Source of the DNA: Mesorhizobium escarrei
GTDB taxonomy: Bacteria > Pseudomonadota > Alphaproteobacteria > Rhizobiales > Rhizobiaceae
Length of the DNA stretch: 64,000 nucleotides
Direction: 5' to 3'
Assembly (NCBI RefSeq): GCF_935825525.1
Contig: NZ_CAKXZT010000149.1
Span: 62,001-126,000, forward strand
Shown: positions 28,855 to 38,333 of the stretch, one piece after another
Position numbering within the stretch: the first letter of the stretch is position 1
Layout: each line of letters begins with the position of its first letter
Translations under genes and position numbers: made by a program
Notes under the pieces: model-generated
What the model saw: the letters and a program-made list of their open reading frames with translations, nothing else
The model's database searches: none
Told to the model about the DNA's origin: nothing

Positions 28855-31068
28855 CTAGTCCGGAGCAAATTCGAGCATGATCGTCGACAGCGGCGGCAAC
28901 AGCATCGTCGCCGAGATGCCTCCTCCTTCCGCCCGAGCCTCGACAGCGCCGCCATTGCCCTTGCCGGAACCGCCATAGTCGGTGGCGTCGGTGTTGATGA
29001 TCTCGCGCCAACGTCCGGCCATTGGCAACGGCACGCGATAATCGTCACGCGGCACCGGTGTAAAATTGGAGATGACGGCGACCGGGTTTCCGCCCGGCGC
29101 GCTGCGCAGCCAGGCAAAGACAGAGTTGGCGCTGTCGTCGACGATCAGCCAGGAAAAGCCCTCCGGCTCGCAATCGCGCGCATGCAGGGCCGGGCGCGAG
29201 CGGTAGAGATAGTTGAGATCGCGCACCGTCTGCCAGACGCCGCGGTGGGGCCCGAAATCGAGCAGGCTCCAGTCGAGTGCGCGCGCCTCGCTCCACTCGC
29301 GGCGCTGGGCGAATTCCTGCCCCATGAACAACAGCTTCTTGCCGGGGTAGCCCCACATGAAGGCGTAGTATGCGCGCAGTGTTGCGAATTTCTGCCAGTC
29401 GTCGCCGGCCATCTTGCTAAGCAGCGTCCCCTTGCCGTGCACGACCTCGTCATGGGAGAGCGGCAGCACGAAATTCTCTGAGAAGGCGTAGACCAGACCG
29501 AAGGTGATGTCGCCGTGGTGATGCTTGCGAAAAATCGGCTCTTTGGAGAAATACTCCAGCGTGTCGTGCATGAAGCCCATGTTCCACTTGAAGCCGAAAC
29601 CCAGCCCGCCCTCATGCACCGGCTGCGAAACTTTTGGCCATGAGGTCGATTCCTCGGCGATCGTCATCACGCCGGGATGATGGCCGTAGACTTCCTTGTT
29701 CATCCTCTGGAGGAAGCTGACCGCCTCAAGGTTTTCGCGCCCGCCTTTTTCGTTAGGGATCCATTCGCCGGCCTTGCGCGAATAGTCGAGGTAGAGCATC
29801 GAGGCGACGGCATCGACGCGCAAACCGTCGACATGGTATTTCTCGGCCCAAAACAGCGCGTTATTGACCAGGAACGAGACCACCTCGCGCCGGCCGAAAT
29901 TGTAGATCGCGGTGTTCCAGTCGGGATGGAAGCCCTTGCGCGGGTCGGCATGCTCATAGAGCGCGGTGCCGTCGAAATTGGCCAGCCCATGCGCGTCCAC
30001 CGGAAAGTGCGCCGGCACCCAGTCTAAGATGACGCCGATGCCGGCGCGGTGGGCGCCGTCGACGAACCGGGCAAAACCGTCCGGATCGCCGAAGCGGGCC
30101 GACGGCGCGTAGAGACCCGTCGTCTGGTAGCCCCATGACGGGTCATAGGGATGTTCGGAGATCGGCATGAATTCGATATGGGTGAAGCCGGTGTCGACGA
30201 CGTAGGGGATCAGCCGGCCGGCAAGCTCGTCCCATGACAGGAAGCTGCCGTCGTCGTGAAGCTGCCAGGAGCCGGCATGCACCTCATAGATCGACACCGC
30301 CTCGCGGCGGGGGTCGGCGTTGCGCCAGTAGTTGCGGTGCGCCTCGTCACCCCATTCATGCGCCGGCGGAAGCGCCGTCACCGAAGCGGTGGCCGGGCGC
30401 AGTTCCGACTTGAAGGCGAACGGATCGGCCTTCAGCGGGAGTCTCACGCCATCGGGCCCGATGATCTCGTATTTGTATGGCCGTCCGGCGCCGATGTCGG
30501 GAATGAACAACTCCCAGATACCGGTGTCGCGGCGGACGCGCATCGCATGCCTGCGGCCGTCCCATTCGTTGAAATCGCCGACCACCGAAACGCGCCTTGC
30601 ATTGGGTGCCCAGACGGCGAAATGCACGCCGGACGCACCCTCGTGATCGATGAGATGCGCACCGAGCTTGTCGAACAGCCTGAGATGAGAGCCTTCGGCG
30701 ATGTAATAGTCATCCAGCGGACCGAGTACCGGGCCGAACGAATAGGGATCGGTCAGCCACCAGTCACCGCCGGCATTGCGCGCGTGATAGCGCAGCGGCT
30801 GACGCTTTTTGAGCGACAGGTTGCCCTCGAAGAAGCCGCCTTCGTCGCGCCTGGAGAGTTCGCCGGCTTTCTTGCCGGTCAGCGTATAGGCAGTGACGAA
30901 CTCGGCATGGGGGACGAAACAGCGGGCGACAAAGCCCTTGTCAACCTCGTGCACACCGAGGACAGCGAAAGGATCACCATGCGTGCCGGCGACAATTGCC
31001 GCGACATCACCGGCTGACGCCTGTCCATCCGGCCCGCTTGTCGCAGCGGTCGTGCGCGGCTTCCTCAT
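28855..31068 (-). CDS. glgB: 1,4-alpha-glucan branching enzyme GlgB
   Basis: A 737-residue GH13 branching enzyme that forms alpha-1,6 links. Layout is complete: N-terminal domain N1 (residues 20-130), CBM48 (about 140-230 with SVVGDFNEWD), barrel with Asp419 (GLRVDAVASML) and Glu472 (MTIAEEST), and a C-terminal beta domain. The EVHAGSW and DWVPAHFP signatures are typical. It lies 58 bp after glgP and 35 bp before glgC. Confidence 0.96.
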   Translation of the reverse strand: MRKPRTTAATSGPDGQASAGDVAAIVAGTHGDPFAVLGVHEVDKGFVARCFVPHAEFVTAYTLTGKKAGELSRRDEGGFFEGNLSLKKRQPLRYHARNAGGDWWLTDPYSFGPVLGPLDDYYIAEGSHLRLFDKLGAHLIDHEGASGVHFAVWAPNARRVSVVGDFNEWDGRRHAMRVRRDTGIWELFIPDIGAGRPYKYEIIGPDGVRLPLKADPFAFKSELRPATASVTALPPAHEWGDEAHRNYWRNADPRREAVSIYEVHAGSWQLHDDGSFLSWDELAGRLIPYVVDTGFTHIEFMPISEHPYDPSWGYQTTGLYAPSARFGDPDGFARFVDGAHRAGIGVILDWVPAHFPVDAHGLANFDGTALYEHADPRKGFHPDWNTAIYNFGRREVVSFLVNNALFWAEKYHVDGLRVDAVASMLYLDYSRKAGEWIPNEKGGRENLEAVSFLQRMNKEVYGHHPGVMTIAEESTSWPKVSQPVHEGGLGFGFKWNMGFMHDTLEYFSKEPIFRKHHHGDITFGLVYAFSENFVLPLSHDEVVHGKGTLLSKMAGDDWQKFATLRAYYAFMWGYPGKKLLFMGQEFAQRREWSEARALDWSLLDFGPHRGVWQTVRDLNYLYRSRPALHARDCEPEGFSWLIVDDSANSVFAWLRSAPGGNPVAVISNFTPVPRDDYRVPLPMAGRWREIINTDATDYGGSGKGNGGAVEARAEGGGISATMLLPPLSTIMLEFAPD

Positions 31069-31126
31069 CAGGCAGTGACCCTCCCCGGCACCCGGACCAC
31101 ATTGTTCGTGGCCTCATGCAATCACA

Positions 31127-33589
31127 TCAAACGGGCACGTTCCAGATTTCTTTCGCATATTGGCGGATCGTGCGGTCGGACGAGAACCAGCCGACGCGGG
31201 CGACATTGCGGATTGCCTTGGCGTACCAATCCGGGCTGTTGCGCCAGACGGCGTCGACATCGCGCTGGGTTGAGGCGTAGGCATCGAAATCCGCCGCGAC
31301 CATGAACCAGTCGCTCTGATAGAGGCCGTTCATCAGGTCGCGATAGCGTTCCGGATCGACAGGCGAAAAGACGCCCGATGAAACGGCAGCCACGGCCTGC
31401 GCCAGTTCGGGAGAGGATTCGATCACCGATCGCGGGTCGTAGCCGTTGCTGCGCCGCTCGGCGACCTCTTCGGTGGTCAGGCCGAAAATGAAGATGTTGT
31501 CGTCGCCGACGCATTCCTTGATCTCGACATTGGCGCCGTCGAGCGTGCCGATGGTCAGCGCACCGTTCAGCGCGAATTTCATGTTGCCGGTGCCGGAGGC
31601 TTCCATGCCGGCGGTCGATATCTGCTCTGAAAGATCGGCGGCCGGCATCATGATCTCGGCCAGGCTCACATTGTAGTTCGGCAAGAACACCACTTTGAGA
31701 AGGCTGCGAACGGCCGGGTCGCGGTTGATGACCTTGGCGACGTCGTTGGCGAGTTTGATGATCAGCTTGGCGTTGTGGTAGCTGGGCGCCGCCTTGCCGC
31801 CGAAGAACTTGACGCGTGGCATCCAGTTGCGCTCGGGATGGGAGCGGATCTGGTCGTAGAGCGCGACTGTTTCGAGGATGTTGAGGAGTTGGCGCTTGTA
31901 TTCGTGGATGCGCTTGATCTGGATGTCGAACAGCGCCGAGGGATCGACCTTGATGCCGAGGCGGTCGGCGACGAGATTGGCAAGTTTGACCTTGTTTGCC
32001 CGCTTGACTGCCGCGAACTTGTCGCGGAAGGCGGCGTCGTCGGCAAAGGCATCGAGCTCCTTGATCGCGTCTATATCGTCGAGAAAGCGGTCTCCGATCG
32101 CCTCGCGGGTAAGCGCGGTGAGACCGGGATTGCACTGGATCAGCCAGCGCCGCGGCGTGATGCCGTTGGTCTTGTTGTTGATACGGTCGGGATAGAGCCG
32201 GTGGAGTTCGGCAAACACCGTTTCCTTCATCAGCTCGGTGTGAAGGGCAGAGACGCCGTTGATCGAGTGCGAGCCGACAAAGGCCAGATTGCCCATGCGC
32301 ACCCGGCGCTCGCCGTTTTCCTGTATCAGCGAGATCTGGCTGATCTGCTCGTCAGAAAACTGGTCGGAGGCGCGCGCCTCCAGCAGCACTTCCGCGTTGA
32401 TGGCGTAGACGATCTGCATATGGCGCGGCAACAGCCGCTCGAACAGCGGCACCGGCCAGCTTTCGAGCGCTTCGGGAAGCAGCGTGTGGTTGGTGTAGCC
32501 GAAGGTGCGCTTGGTGATGCTCCAGGCCTCGTCGAAATCCATGCCGTGGACATCCATCAACAGGCGCAGCAGCTCGGCCACTGCGATGGCCGGATGGGTG
32601 TCGTTCAGATGGATCGCCGCTTTGTCGGGCAGCGACTGCAGGTCGCCATACTGGCTGAGATGACGCTGAATGATGTCCTGCAACGATGCGGTGGAAAAGA
32701 AATACTCTTGCCTGAGCCGCAGCTCCTGACCGGCCTTGTGGGAATCAGCAGGGTAAAGGACGCGCGACAAGGCATCGGCCTTGTTGCTTTCGGCGAGCGC
32801 GCCGATGTGGTCGCCGGCGTTGAACTTGTCAAGCAGGATCGGATCGATCGGCATGCCGGACCAGAGCCGCAGCGTGTTGACGCGGTTGGCCCGCCAGCCA
32901 ACCACCGGTGTATCGTAGGCAACCGCCAGAACGTGTTCGATCGGCTTCCAGACGTGGCGCTCAAGCCTGCCGTCCTTTGAGGTGATCGATTCCACCGAGC
33001 CGCCGAAGCCGACCTCGAAGGCGCGTTCGCGCCGCTCGAACTCCCAGGGGTTGCCGTGATCGAGCCAGGTTTCGGGCAGCTCAACCTGCCAGCCGTCATG
33101 GATCTCCTGACGAAACATGCCGTTGGCGTAACGAATGCCATAGCCATGCGCGGGGATGTCGACGGTTGCCATGCTTTCCATGAAGCAGGCGGCGAGCCGG
33201 CCGAGACCGCCATTGCCAAGCGCTGCATCTGGTTCGAGGGCCGCGATGAGGTCAAGGTCGACGCCCAGAGACCGCAGCGCTTCACGCATATTGTCCATCA
33301 GACCGAGATTGGAGAAGGCGTCGCGCATCAGGCGGCCGATGAGGAATTCCAGTGATAGGTAATAGACGCGCTTTTCCTGATGGGCGTAGGCCTCTTGCGT
33401 CGCCTGCATCCAATGATCGACGATATGGTCGCGCACGACCTTGATCGAGGCGGTGAGCCAGTCGTATTGCGTCGCGACGCTGGTACCCTTGCCGAGCCTG
33501 TATTTGAGGGCCTTCAAGACTTCGTCGGCAAGCGCCTTGGGATCGGAGTTTTCGAGAATGGGAGCTTCGGTTGTCATCGCGCGCGTCAT
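31127..33589 (-). CDS. glgP: Glycogen phosphorylase GlgP
   Basis: An 820-residue GT35 phosphorylase releasing glucose-1-phosphate from glycogen ends. Recognisable segments are YYLSLEFLIGRLMRD near residue 75, NGGLGRLAACFMES (about 130), and the pyridoxal-phosphate site ASGTGNMKFALNGALTIGT (about 660-680) with its Lys. GAGAGG stands a few bases before the ATG at 33589; a second ATG four codons in is possible. It is the first gene of the leftward glycogen unit, so the operon promoter should be in the 33,590-33,715 region. Confidence 0.95.
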   Translation of the reverse strand: MTRAMTTEAPILENSDPKALADEVLKALKYRLGKGTSVATQYDWLTASIKVVRDHIVDHWMQATQEAYAHQEKRVYYLSLEFLIGRLMRDAFSNLGLMDNMREALRSLGVDLDLIAALEPDAALGNGGLGRLAACFMESMATVDIPAHGYGIRYANGMFRQEIHDGWQVELPETWLDHGNPWEFERRERAFEVGFGGSVESITSKDGRLERHVWKPIEHVLAVAYDTPVVGWRANRVNTLRLWSGMPIDPILLDKFNAGDHIGALAESNKADALSRVLYPADSHKAGQELRLRQEYFFSTASLQDIIQRHLSQYGDLQSLPDKAAIHLNDTHPAIAVAELLRLLMDVHGMDFDEAWSITKRTFGYTNHTLLPEALESWPVPLFERLLPRHMQIVYAINAEVLLEARASDQFSDEQISQISLIQENGERRVRMGNLAFVGSHSINGVSALHTELMKETVFAELHRLYPDRINNKTNGITPRRWLIQCNPGLTALTREAIGDRFLDDIDAIKELDAFADDAAFRDKFAAVKRANKVKLANLVADRLGIKVDPSALFDIQIKRIHEYKRQLLNILETVALYDQIRSHPERNWMPRVKFFGGKAAPSYHNAKLIIKLANDVAKVINRDPAVRSLLKVVFLPNYNVSLAEIMMPAADLSEQISTAGMEASGTGNMKFALNGALTIGTLDGANVEIKECVGDDNIFIFGLTTEEVAERRSNGYDPRSVIESSPELAQAVAAVSSGVFSPVDPERYRDLMNGLYQSDWFMVAADFDAYASTQRDVDAVWRNSPDWYAKAIRNVARVGWFSSDRTIRQYAKEIWNVPV

Positions 33590-33715
33590 GCTGCCTCTCG
33601 TGCGGTTGCCATGATCATACCGGCTTTCACCATTCCTCCCAGCCCATGCTATCGCATATTGTTAAGCGTTCAATCGAGTTAGATTGCCGCGGAGAAGCTT
33701 ACTCAACGGCAATTA
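33590..33715. other. Upstream region of the glycogen operon
   Basis: This short stretch is noticeably more AT-rich than the genes on either side and is the expected site of the glgP promoter. No confident promoter boxes or operator were assigned. Confidence 0.4.
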
Positions 33716-33766
33716 GAACTTAAAGCGCATCGCGTTTGGGCGGCCTATGCGACGCGCCTTAAGTTC
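33716..33766. repeat. Long imperfect hairpin (intergenic palindrome 1)
   Basis: GAACTTAA (33716-33723) pairs with TTAAGTTC (33759-33766). Inside this, GCGC and TCGC pair with GCGC and GCGA, separated by single mismatches, to give a stem of about 16 pairs around a 15-base loop. It lies between glgP and the frc operon end and may act as a terminator or be an intergenic repeat element. Confidence 0.6.
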
Positions 33767-33775
33767 TTGCTTATG

Positions 33776-33847
33776 TGCATGTCGTCATCCCAAAACCGCT
33801 GCGCACCCTCGGTTCACGCCCGAGGGCATGCCTTTGGGCGACATGCA
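33776..33847. repeat. Intergenic palindromic element abutting frcA stop
   Basis: TGCATGTCG (33776-33784) and CGACATGCA (33839-33847) form a perfect 9-bp inverted repeat around a 54-base interior that is itself rich in short complements (CCCTCGG/CCGAGGG around 33807-33826). Its right edge touches the frcA stop codon at 33848. Form and place match the mosaic palindromic repeats of rhizobial intergenic DNA, and it may serve as the frc terminator. The element family was not confirmed. Confidence 0.65.
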
Positions 33848-34630
33848 TCAGGCCGCCAGTGCCGCCTCCGGCGGAAGCTTCGCTCCGGTCATGAAGGCGA
33901 CGGCGTCGGACATCGTATATTGCTTGGGATCGATGACGCAGAGGCGACGGCCCAGCCGATGGATATGAATGCGGTCGGCCACCTCGAAGACATGTGGCAT
34001 GTTGTGCGAAATCAGCACGATCGGCAGGCCGCGCTTCTTCACGTCGAGGATCAGTTCGAGCACGCGGCGGCTCTCCTTGACGCCTAACGCCGCCGTCGGC
34101 TCATCCATGATAACCATTTTCGAGCCGAAGGCGGCGGCGCGCGCCACCGCCACGCCTTGGCGTTGGCCGCCCGACAGCGTTTCCACGGCCTGGCTGATGT
34201 TCTGGATGGTCATCAGGCCAAGTTCGGTGAGCTTGTCGCGGGCGCGCTTTTCCATTGCCGGGCGGTCGAGCATGCGCAGCCAGTCGCCCAGAAAACCCGG
34301 TTTGCGGATCTCGCGACCGAGGAACATATTGTCGGCGATCGACAGGGCCGGCGACAGCGCCAGGTTCTGATAAACGGTTTCGATGCCGGCTTCACGGGCC
34401 TCGATGGGCGACTTGAAGAGCACCTGCTTGCCGTCCAACTCGATGATCCCCTCGTCCGGGACAACGGCGCCCGAGATCGCCTTGATCAGCGTCGACTTGC
34501 CGGCGCCATTGTCGCCGATCACGGCCAGGATTTCTCCCGGATAGAGATCGAAGTCGCAGCTGTTCAGTGCGGTAACGCGGCCGTAGCGCTTGACGAGGCC
34601 GCGCGCGGTGAGGATGGGCTCCTGGGTCAT
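33848..34630 (-). CDS. frcA: Sugar ABC transporter ATPase (FrcA-like)
   Basis: A 260-residue ATPase of the single-domain sugar-import class (CUT2 group), for fructose and possibly ribose or mannose. Walker A is GDNGAGKST (about residues 37-45), the signature LSGGQRQGVAVARA, Walker B VIMDEPTAALG and the His-switch VLISHNM. The start at 34630 (MTQEPILTARG) is the natural one, immediately after the permease stop; a longer frame to 35056 overlaps the permease and is not coding. Unlike RbsA it has one ABC domain, as FrcA does. Confidence 0.92.
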   Translation of the reverse strand: MTQEPILTARGLVKRYGRVTALNSCDFDLYPGEILAVIGDNGAGKSTLIKAISGAVVPDEGIIELDGKQVLFKSPIEAREAGIETVYQNLALSPALSIADNMFLGREIRKPGFLGDWLRMLDRPAMEKRARDKLTELGLMTIQNISQAVETLSGGQRQGVAVARAAAFGSKMVIMDEPTAALGVKESRRVLELILDVKKRGLPIVLISHNMPHVFEVADRIHIHRLGRRLCVIDPKQYTMSDAVAFMTGAKLPPEAALAA

Positions 34631-34632
34631 GG

Positions 34633-35709
34633 TTACACCGAAACCTTTCTGATCCACTGGTCGATCGCCACGGCGCCGATGATCAGCACACCGGTGAGCA
34701 GCACTTTCCATTGCGGATCGGCGCCCAGCATGTTGAGGCCCATCGAAACGACGCCAACGATCATCGCGCCGAACAGCGTGCCCAAAATCGAGCCGCGCCC
34801 GCCGAAGAGGGAAATGCCGCCGATCACCGTCGCGGTGATCGCCTGCAAATTGTAGTCGGTGACGGCGGCGGACGGCGAGATCGAGCCGTTGCGGCCGATG
34901 GAGACCCAGGCAGCGAAAGCGGCGATCAGCCCGGCAAGCGTGTAGACCGAAATCAGCACCTTCTTGGTCTGGATGCCCGACAGCTTCGCCGCTTCCGGAT
35001 CGTCGCCGACAGCGTAGACATGACGGCCCCATGCGGTGTGATTGAGCACGTACCACAAGAACAGCACCAACACGACCATGGCAATGACACCGAACGTCAG
35101 CACCGCCGTGCCGACCTTGAAGTTCAGGCCGAACAGATGCAGCAGCGGCGCCTGGACGTCGACGTCGGCGTCACGGATCGTCTCATTGGCCGAATAGATG
35201 AAGTTCGTGGCCATGACGATGTTCCAGGTGCCGAGCGTGACGATGAAAGGCGGCAGCTTCATGTAGGCGACCAGCAGCCCGTTGAGCAGCCCGCAGGCCC
35301 CGCCGGCGGCAAGCCCGATCACCACGGCAAGCAAGGTCGGCAGACCATAGGTGACCGCGCAATTGCCCATGATCACGGCCGAAATGACCATGATCACGCC
35401 GATTGACAGGTCGATGCCGGCTGTCAGGATGACCAGCGTCTGCGCGGCTCCGAGAATACCAACGATGGCGATCTGCTGGAGGATCAGCGTCAGCGTGTAA
35501 GACGAAAAGAACCGTCCTCCGATGGTGACGCCGAAGACAGCGATCGACAGAACCAGCACGATCAGCGGCACCGCAGCCGGAGTGGAATGCAGGAAATGCT
35601 GGATGCGCTTGACGAGCGACGTGCCATGCTCGTCAAAAGCAGCAACGCTTGTCTCGCTGTTCGCGAGAGCCTTTTCGAATTCCTGAACCTGAGACATGTT
35701 TCCTCCCAT
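34633..35709 (-). CDS. frcC: Sugar ABC transporter permease (FrcC-like)
   Basis: A 358-residue permease of the RbsC/FrcC family with about ten membrane helices. Diagnostic segments include TLVILTAGIDLSIGVIMVISAV, GLLNGLLVAYMKLPPFIVTLGT and GRHVYAVGDDPEAAKLSGI (EAA-like loop). The N-terminal 45 residues are polar and cytoplasmic. The gene starts 145 bp after frcB and its stop almost touches frcA. A start a few codons later (MSQVQEF, 35697) is possible. Confidence 0.92.
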   Translation of the reverse strand: MGGNMSQVQEFEKALANSETSVAAFDEHGTSLVKRIQHFLHSTPAAVPLIVLVLSIAVFGVTIGGRFFSSYTLTLILQQIAIVGILGAAQTLVILTAGIDLSIGVIMVISAVIMGNCAVTYGLPTLLAVVIGLAAGGACGLLNGLLVAYMKLPPFIVTLGTWNIVMATNFIYSANETIRDADVDVQAPLLHLFGLNFKVGTAVLTFGVIAMVVLVLFLWYVLNHTAWGRHVYAVGDDPEAAKLSGIQTKKVLISVYTLAGLIAAFAAWVSIGRNGSISPSAAVTDYNLQAITATVIGGISLFGGRGSILGTLFGAMIVGVVSMGLNMLGADPQWKVLLTGVLIIGAVAIDQWIRKVSV

Positions 35710-35854
35710 GAGGCTTCAGCCACGCGCCGACGCCCGTCCAACCATTCCCGATCTGCCGTCGGTATTGTTCGCGCTTGCGATTACCGCATCGTCCACCCGA
35801 AGCGGCCGGGGATCAAGCCCCGGCCGATCAGTCCTGTTGCCTGTCAGACCGGCA

Positions 35855-36889
35855 TCAGCCCCAGCACTTGGCGAGGCCTTCCTTGGTGTCGATGGACTTC
35901 ACGCCCTCTGCGGGCTTGTCGGTCACGAGGTTGACGCCGGTGTCGAAGAAATCCTTGCCTTCGGTCGGCTTGGGTTTTGTCCCGTCCTTGGCGTAAGCGG
36001 CGATCGCTTCGATGCCGAGTGCCGCCATCTGCAGCGGATATTGCTGTGAGGTCGCACCGATCACGCCCTCGGCGACCGACTTCACGCCGGGGCAGCCGCC
36101 GTCAACCGACACGATCAGCACATTGCCTTCGAGGCCCACGGCCTTGAGCGCCTGGTAGGCGCCGACGGCTGCCGGCTCGTTGATGGTGTGGATGACGTTG
36201 ATGCCGGGGTCCTTCTGGAGAAGGTTCTCCATGGCCTTGCGGCCGCCTTCTTCGTTGCCGTTGGTGACGTCGTGGCCGACGATACGCGGATCGTCCTCAT
36301 CGCCGATCTTGTTGGGGTCCTTCACGTCGATGCCGTAGCCCATCATGAAGCCCTGGTCGCGCAGCACGTCGACCGTCGGCTGCGAGGGGGTCAGGTCGAG
36401 GAAGCCGATCTTGGCATCCTTCGCCTTGTCGCCGAGTGTCGCCGCGGCCCACGCGCCGATCAGCTTTCCAGCCTCCAGATTGTCGGTTGCGAAGGTCGCG
36501 TCGGCGGCGTCGAGCGGATCAAGCGGCGTGTCCAGCGCGATCACGAGCAGACCGGCGTCACGTGCCTTCTTCACCGCCGGGACGATGCCCTTGGTGTCCG
36601 ACGCGGTGATCAGGATGCCCTTGGCGCCGTCGGCGATGCAGCTTTCGATCGCCGCCACCTGGCTTTCGCTGTCGCCGTCGATCTTGCCGGCGTAGGCTTT
36701 GAGGTCGACGCCAAGTTCTTTAGCCTTGGCAGACGCGCCTTCTTTCATTTTGACGAAGAACGGGTTGGTATCGGTCTTGGTGATCAGGCAGGCGCCGACA
36801 TCGGCGGCGGACGCAGCCGAGGTGAACGCCATGAGGCCCAGTCCGGCCGCGGCAAAAACGGTGGATCTTAGCAGTGCTGTCTTGGTCAC
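35855..36889 (-). CDS. frcB: Periplasmic sugar-binding protein (FrcB-like)
   Basis: A 344-residue periplasmic-binding protein of the Peripla_BP_4 family. The signal peptide is [19 protein letters not shown] (about residues 10-28). Ligand-pocket segments [35 protein letters not shown] and [14 protein letters not shown] are preserved. It ends in a Trp-Gly (CWG) tail. GTG 36889 follows a GGGAGGAAAATC site, preferred over the longer frame to 37012 because signal and site both agree. It captures sugar for FrcC/FrcA. Confidence 0.93.
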   Translation of the reverse strand: MTKTALLRSTVFAAAGLGLMAFTSAASAADVGACLITKTDTNPFFVKMKEGASAKAKELGVDLKAYAGKIDGDSESQVAAIESCIADGAKGILITASDTKGIVPAVKKARDAGLLVIALDTPLDPLDAADATFATDNLEAGKLIGAWAAATLGDKAKDAKIGFLDLTPSQPTVDVLRDQGFMMGYGIDVKDPNKIGDEDDPRIVGHDVTNGNEEGGRKAMENLLQKDPGINVIHTINEPAAVGAYQALKAVGLEGNVLIVSVDGGCPGVKSVAEGVIGATSQQYPLQMAALGIEAIAAYAKDGTKPKPTEGKDFFDTGVNLVTDKPAEGVKSIDTKEGLAKCWG

Positions 36890-37006
36890 GATTTTCCTCC
36901 CAGGGGAACGAGTTCGGATGCCGGCCAACCGGCATCTGCACAAAGCATCCAGACGACTTCTCCCGGCGTGGACGCTTGCCCCAAGAGAATACCAGACTGA
37001 GGTTTC

Positions 37007-37065
37007 TGTCAATAATTAAATCACTCTTATTTATTATTGACAGCGTGGCGCCGGTCACTCATTCT
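37007..37065. promoter_or_regulatory. Divergent frcB / ROK promoters sharing a palindromic operator
   Basis: TGTCAATAAT (37007-37016) and ATTATTGACA (37033-37042) form a perfect inverted repeat. Each arm contains TTGACA, the -35 box of a promoter pointing away: rightward TTGACA (37037-37042), 17 bp, then CATTCT (37060-37065) for the ROK gene; leftward TTGACA (37012-37007) and a TATTCT-like box about 15-17 bp on for frcB. A repressor bound here would block both promoters at once. Confidence 0.75.
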
Positions 37066-37103
37066 GGCCAAAAGCATTGTGGAAAACGACGGGAGGAGAA
37101 GGG

Positions 37104-38330
37104 GTGGAGACCGGCATCACGAGGCACGGTTCGCCCGAGGCAGCCAAAAGCCGCATTCACCGCGGCACCAACCAGAGCGGCATGCGGGACCACAATGAGC
37201 GGCTGGTGCTGTCGCTGGTGCGTCAGCACGGCAGCCTGGCGAAGTCCGACATTGCGCGCATGACCGGACTTTCGGCCCAGACGGTTTCGGTCATCATGCG
37301 CGAGCTCGAGGAGGACAACCTTCTTGTCCGCCAGGCGCCGCTGCGCGGCAAGATCGGCCAACCTTCCATTCCGATGGCGCTCAATCCCGATGGCGCTTAT
37401 TTCATCGGCCTGAAGATCGGCCGTCGCAGCGCCGAACTCGTGCTGATCGATTTTCTCGGCAATGTGCGCTCGATGCTGCAGCATTCCTACCGCTATCCGG
37501 CACCACGCGAGACGGTCGAATTCGTCACCTCCGGCATGAAGACGATGCGCGGCGAACTCACCCCGGCGCAGGACAAGCGCATTGCCGGACTTGGCATCGC
37601 CATGCCGTTCGAATTGTGGAGCTGGGCCGATACGGCAGGTGCGCCGCGCGAAGTCATGGACGAATGGCGCCACCGAGACATCCGCGCCGACATCCAGGCA
37701 CAGTGCGAATTCCCGGTCTACCTGCAAAATGACGCCACCTCTGCCTGCGGCGCCGAACTGGTGTTCGGCAAAGCGGGTACAGCACGCGACTTCATCTATT
37801 TCTATATCGGTGCCTTCGCCGGCGGCGGCATCGTGCTGAACGGTCACCTGTTCGGCGGACCGACCGGCAATGCCGGCGCGCTGGGTTCGATGCCGGTGCC
37901 TGGACCGGACGGCAAGCCGACCCAATTGATCGACGTGGCGTCGATCGCCATGCTGGAAAAGGCACTCAACGCGCGCGGCGTCGAAGCCTCACATCTGTGG
38001 ACGTCACCGGAGGATTGGGGCGAAATCGGCGTCGAGCTCGACGTTTGGATCGCCCGCGCCTCGCAGGCGCTCGCCTATGCCATTGTGGCTGCGTCATCGG
38101 TTATCGATTTCGAGGCGGCGGTGATCGACGGATGGATGCCGAAGGCCGTGCGGCGCCGGCTCGTCGATGCCGTTATCGATGCTATCGGCAAGATTGACGG
38201 TGAAGGCCTGAAGCTTCCGGCCGTGCGCGAGGGGACTGTCGGCATTCATGCACGTGCCCTGGGCGGTGCCAGCCTGCCGCTTTCCGAGCGCTTCCTCATC
38301 GGCTCGACCACGATTTCCAGGAGTGCCTGA
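37104..38330 (+). CDS. ROK-family transcriptional repressor
   Basis: A 408-residue regulator: an N-terminal winged helix (NERLVLSLVRQHGSLAKSDIARMTGLSAQTVSVIMRELE, written only in part: AKSDIARMTGLSAQTVSVI), followed by a ROK sugar-kinase-like domain. QNDATSACGAELVFG and GAFAGGGIVLNGHLFGG resemble ROK motifs; the Cys-rich zinc-binding box typical of ROK kinases is not evident. GTG 37104 follows GGGAGGAGAAGGG. By position it should control frcBCA and its own operon via the palindrome at 37007-37042, releasing it when a sugar or sugar phosphate binds. Confidence 0.93.
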   Translation: METGITRHGSPEAAKSRIHRGTNQSGMRDHNERLVLSLVRQHGSLAKSDIARMTGLSAQTVSVIMRELEEDNLLVRQAPLRGKIGQPSIPMALNPDGAYFIGLKIGRRSAELVLIDFLGNVRSMLQHSYRYPAPRETVEFVTSGMKTMRGELTPAQDKRIAGLGIAMPFELWSWADTAGAPREVMDEWRHRDIRADIQAQCEFPVYLQNDATSACGAELVFGKAGTARDFIYFYIGAFAGGGIVLNGHLFGGPTGNAGALGSMPVPGPDGKPTQLIDVASIAMLEKALNARGVEASHLWTSPEDWGEIGVELDVWIARASQALAYAIVAASSVIDFEAAVIDGWMPKAVRRRLVDAVIDAIGKIDGEGLKLPAVREGTVGIHARALGGASLPLSERFLIGSTTISRSA

Positions 38331-38333
38331 GCG

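Noticed and set aside
31122-32135. 337-codon minus-strand frame within glgP
   Set aside because: Arg/Gln/His-rich alternative frame of the phosphorylase gene.
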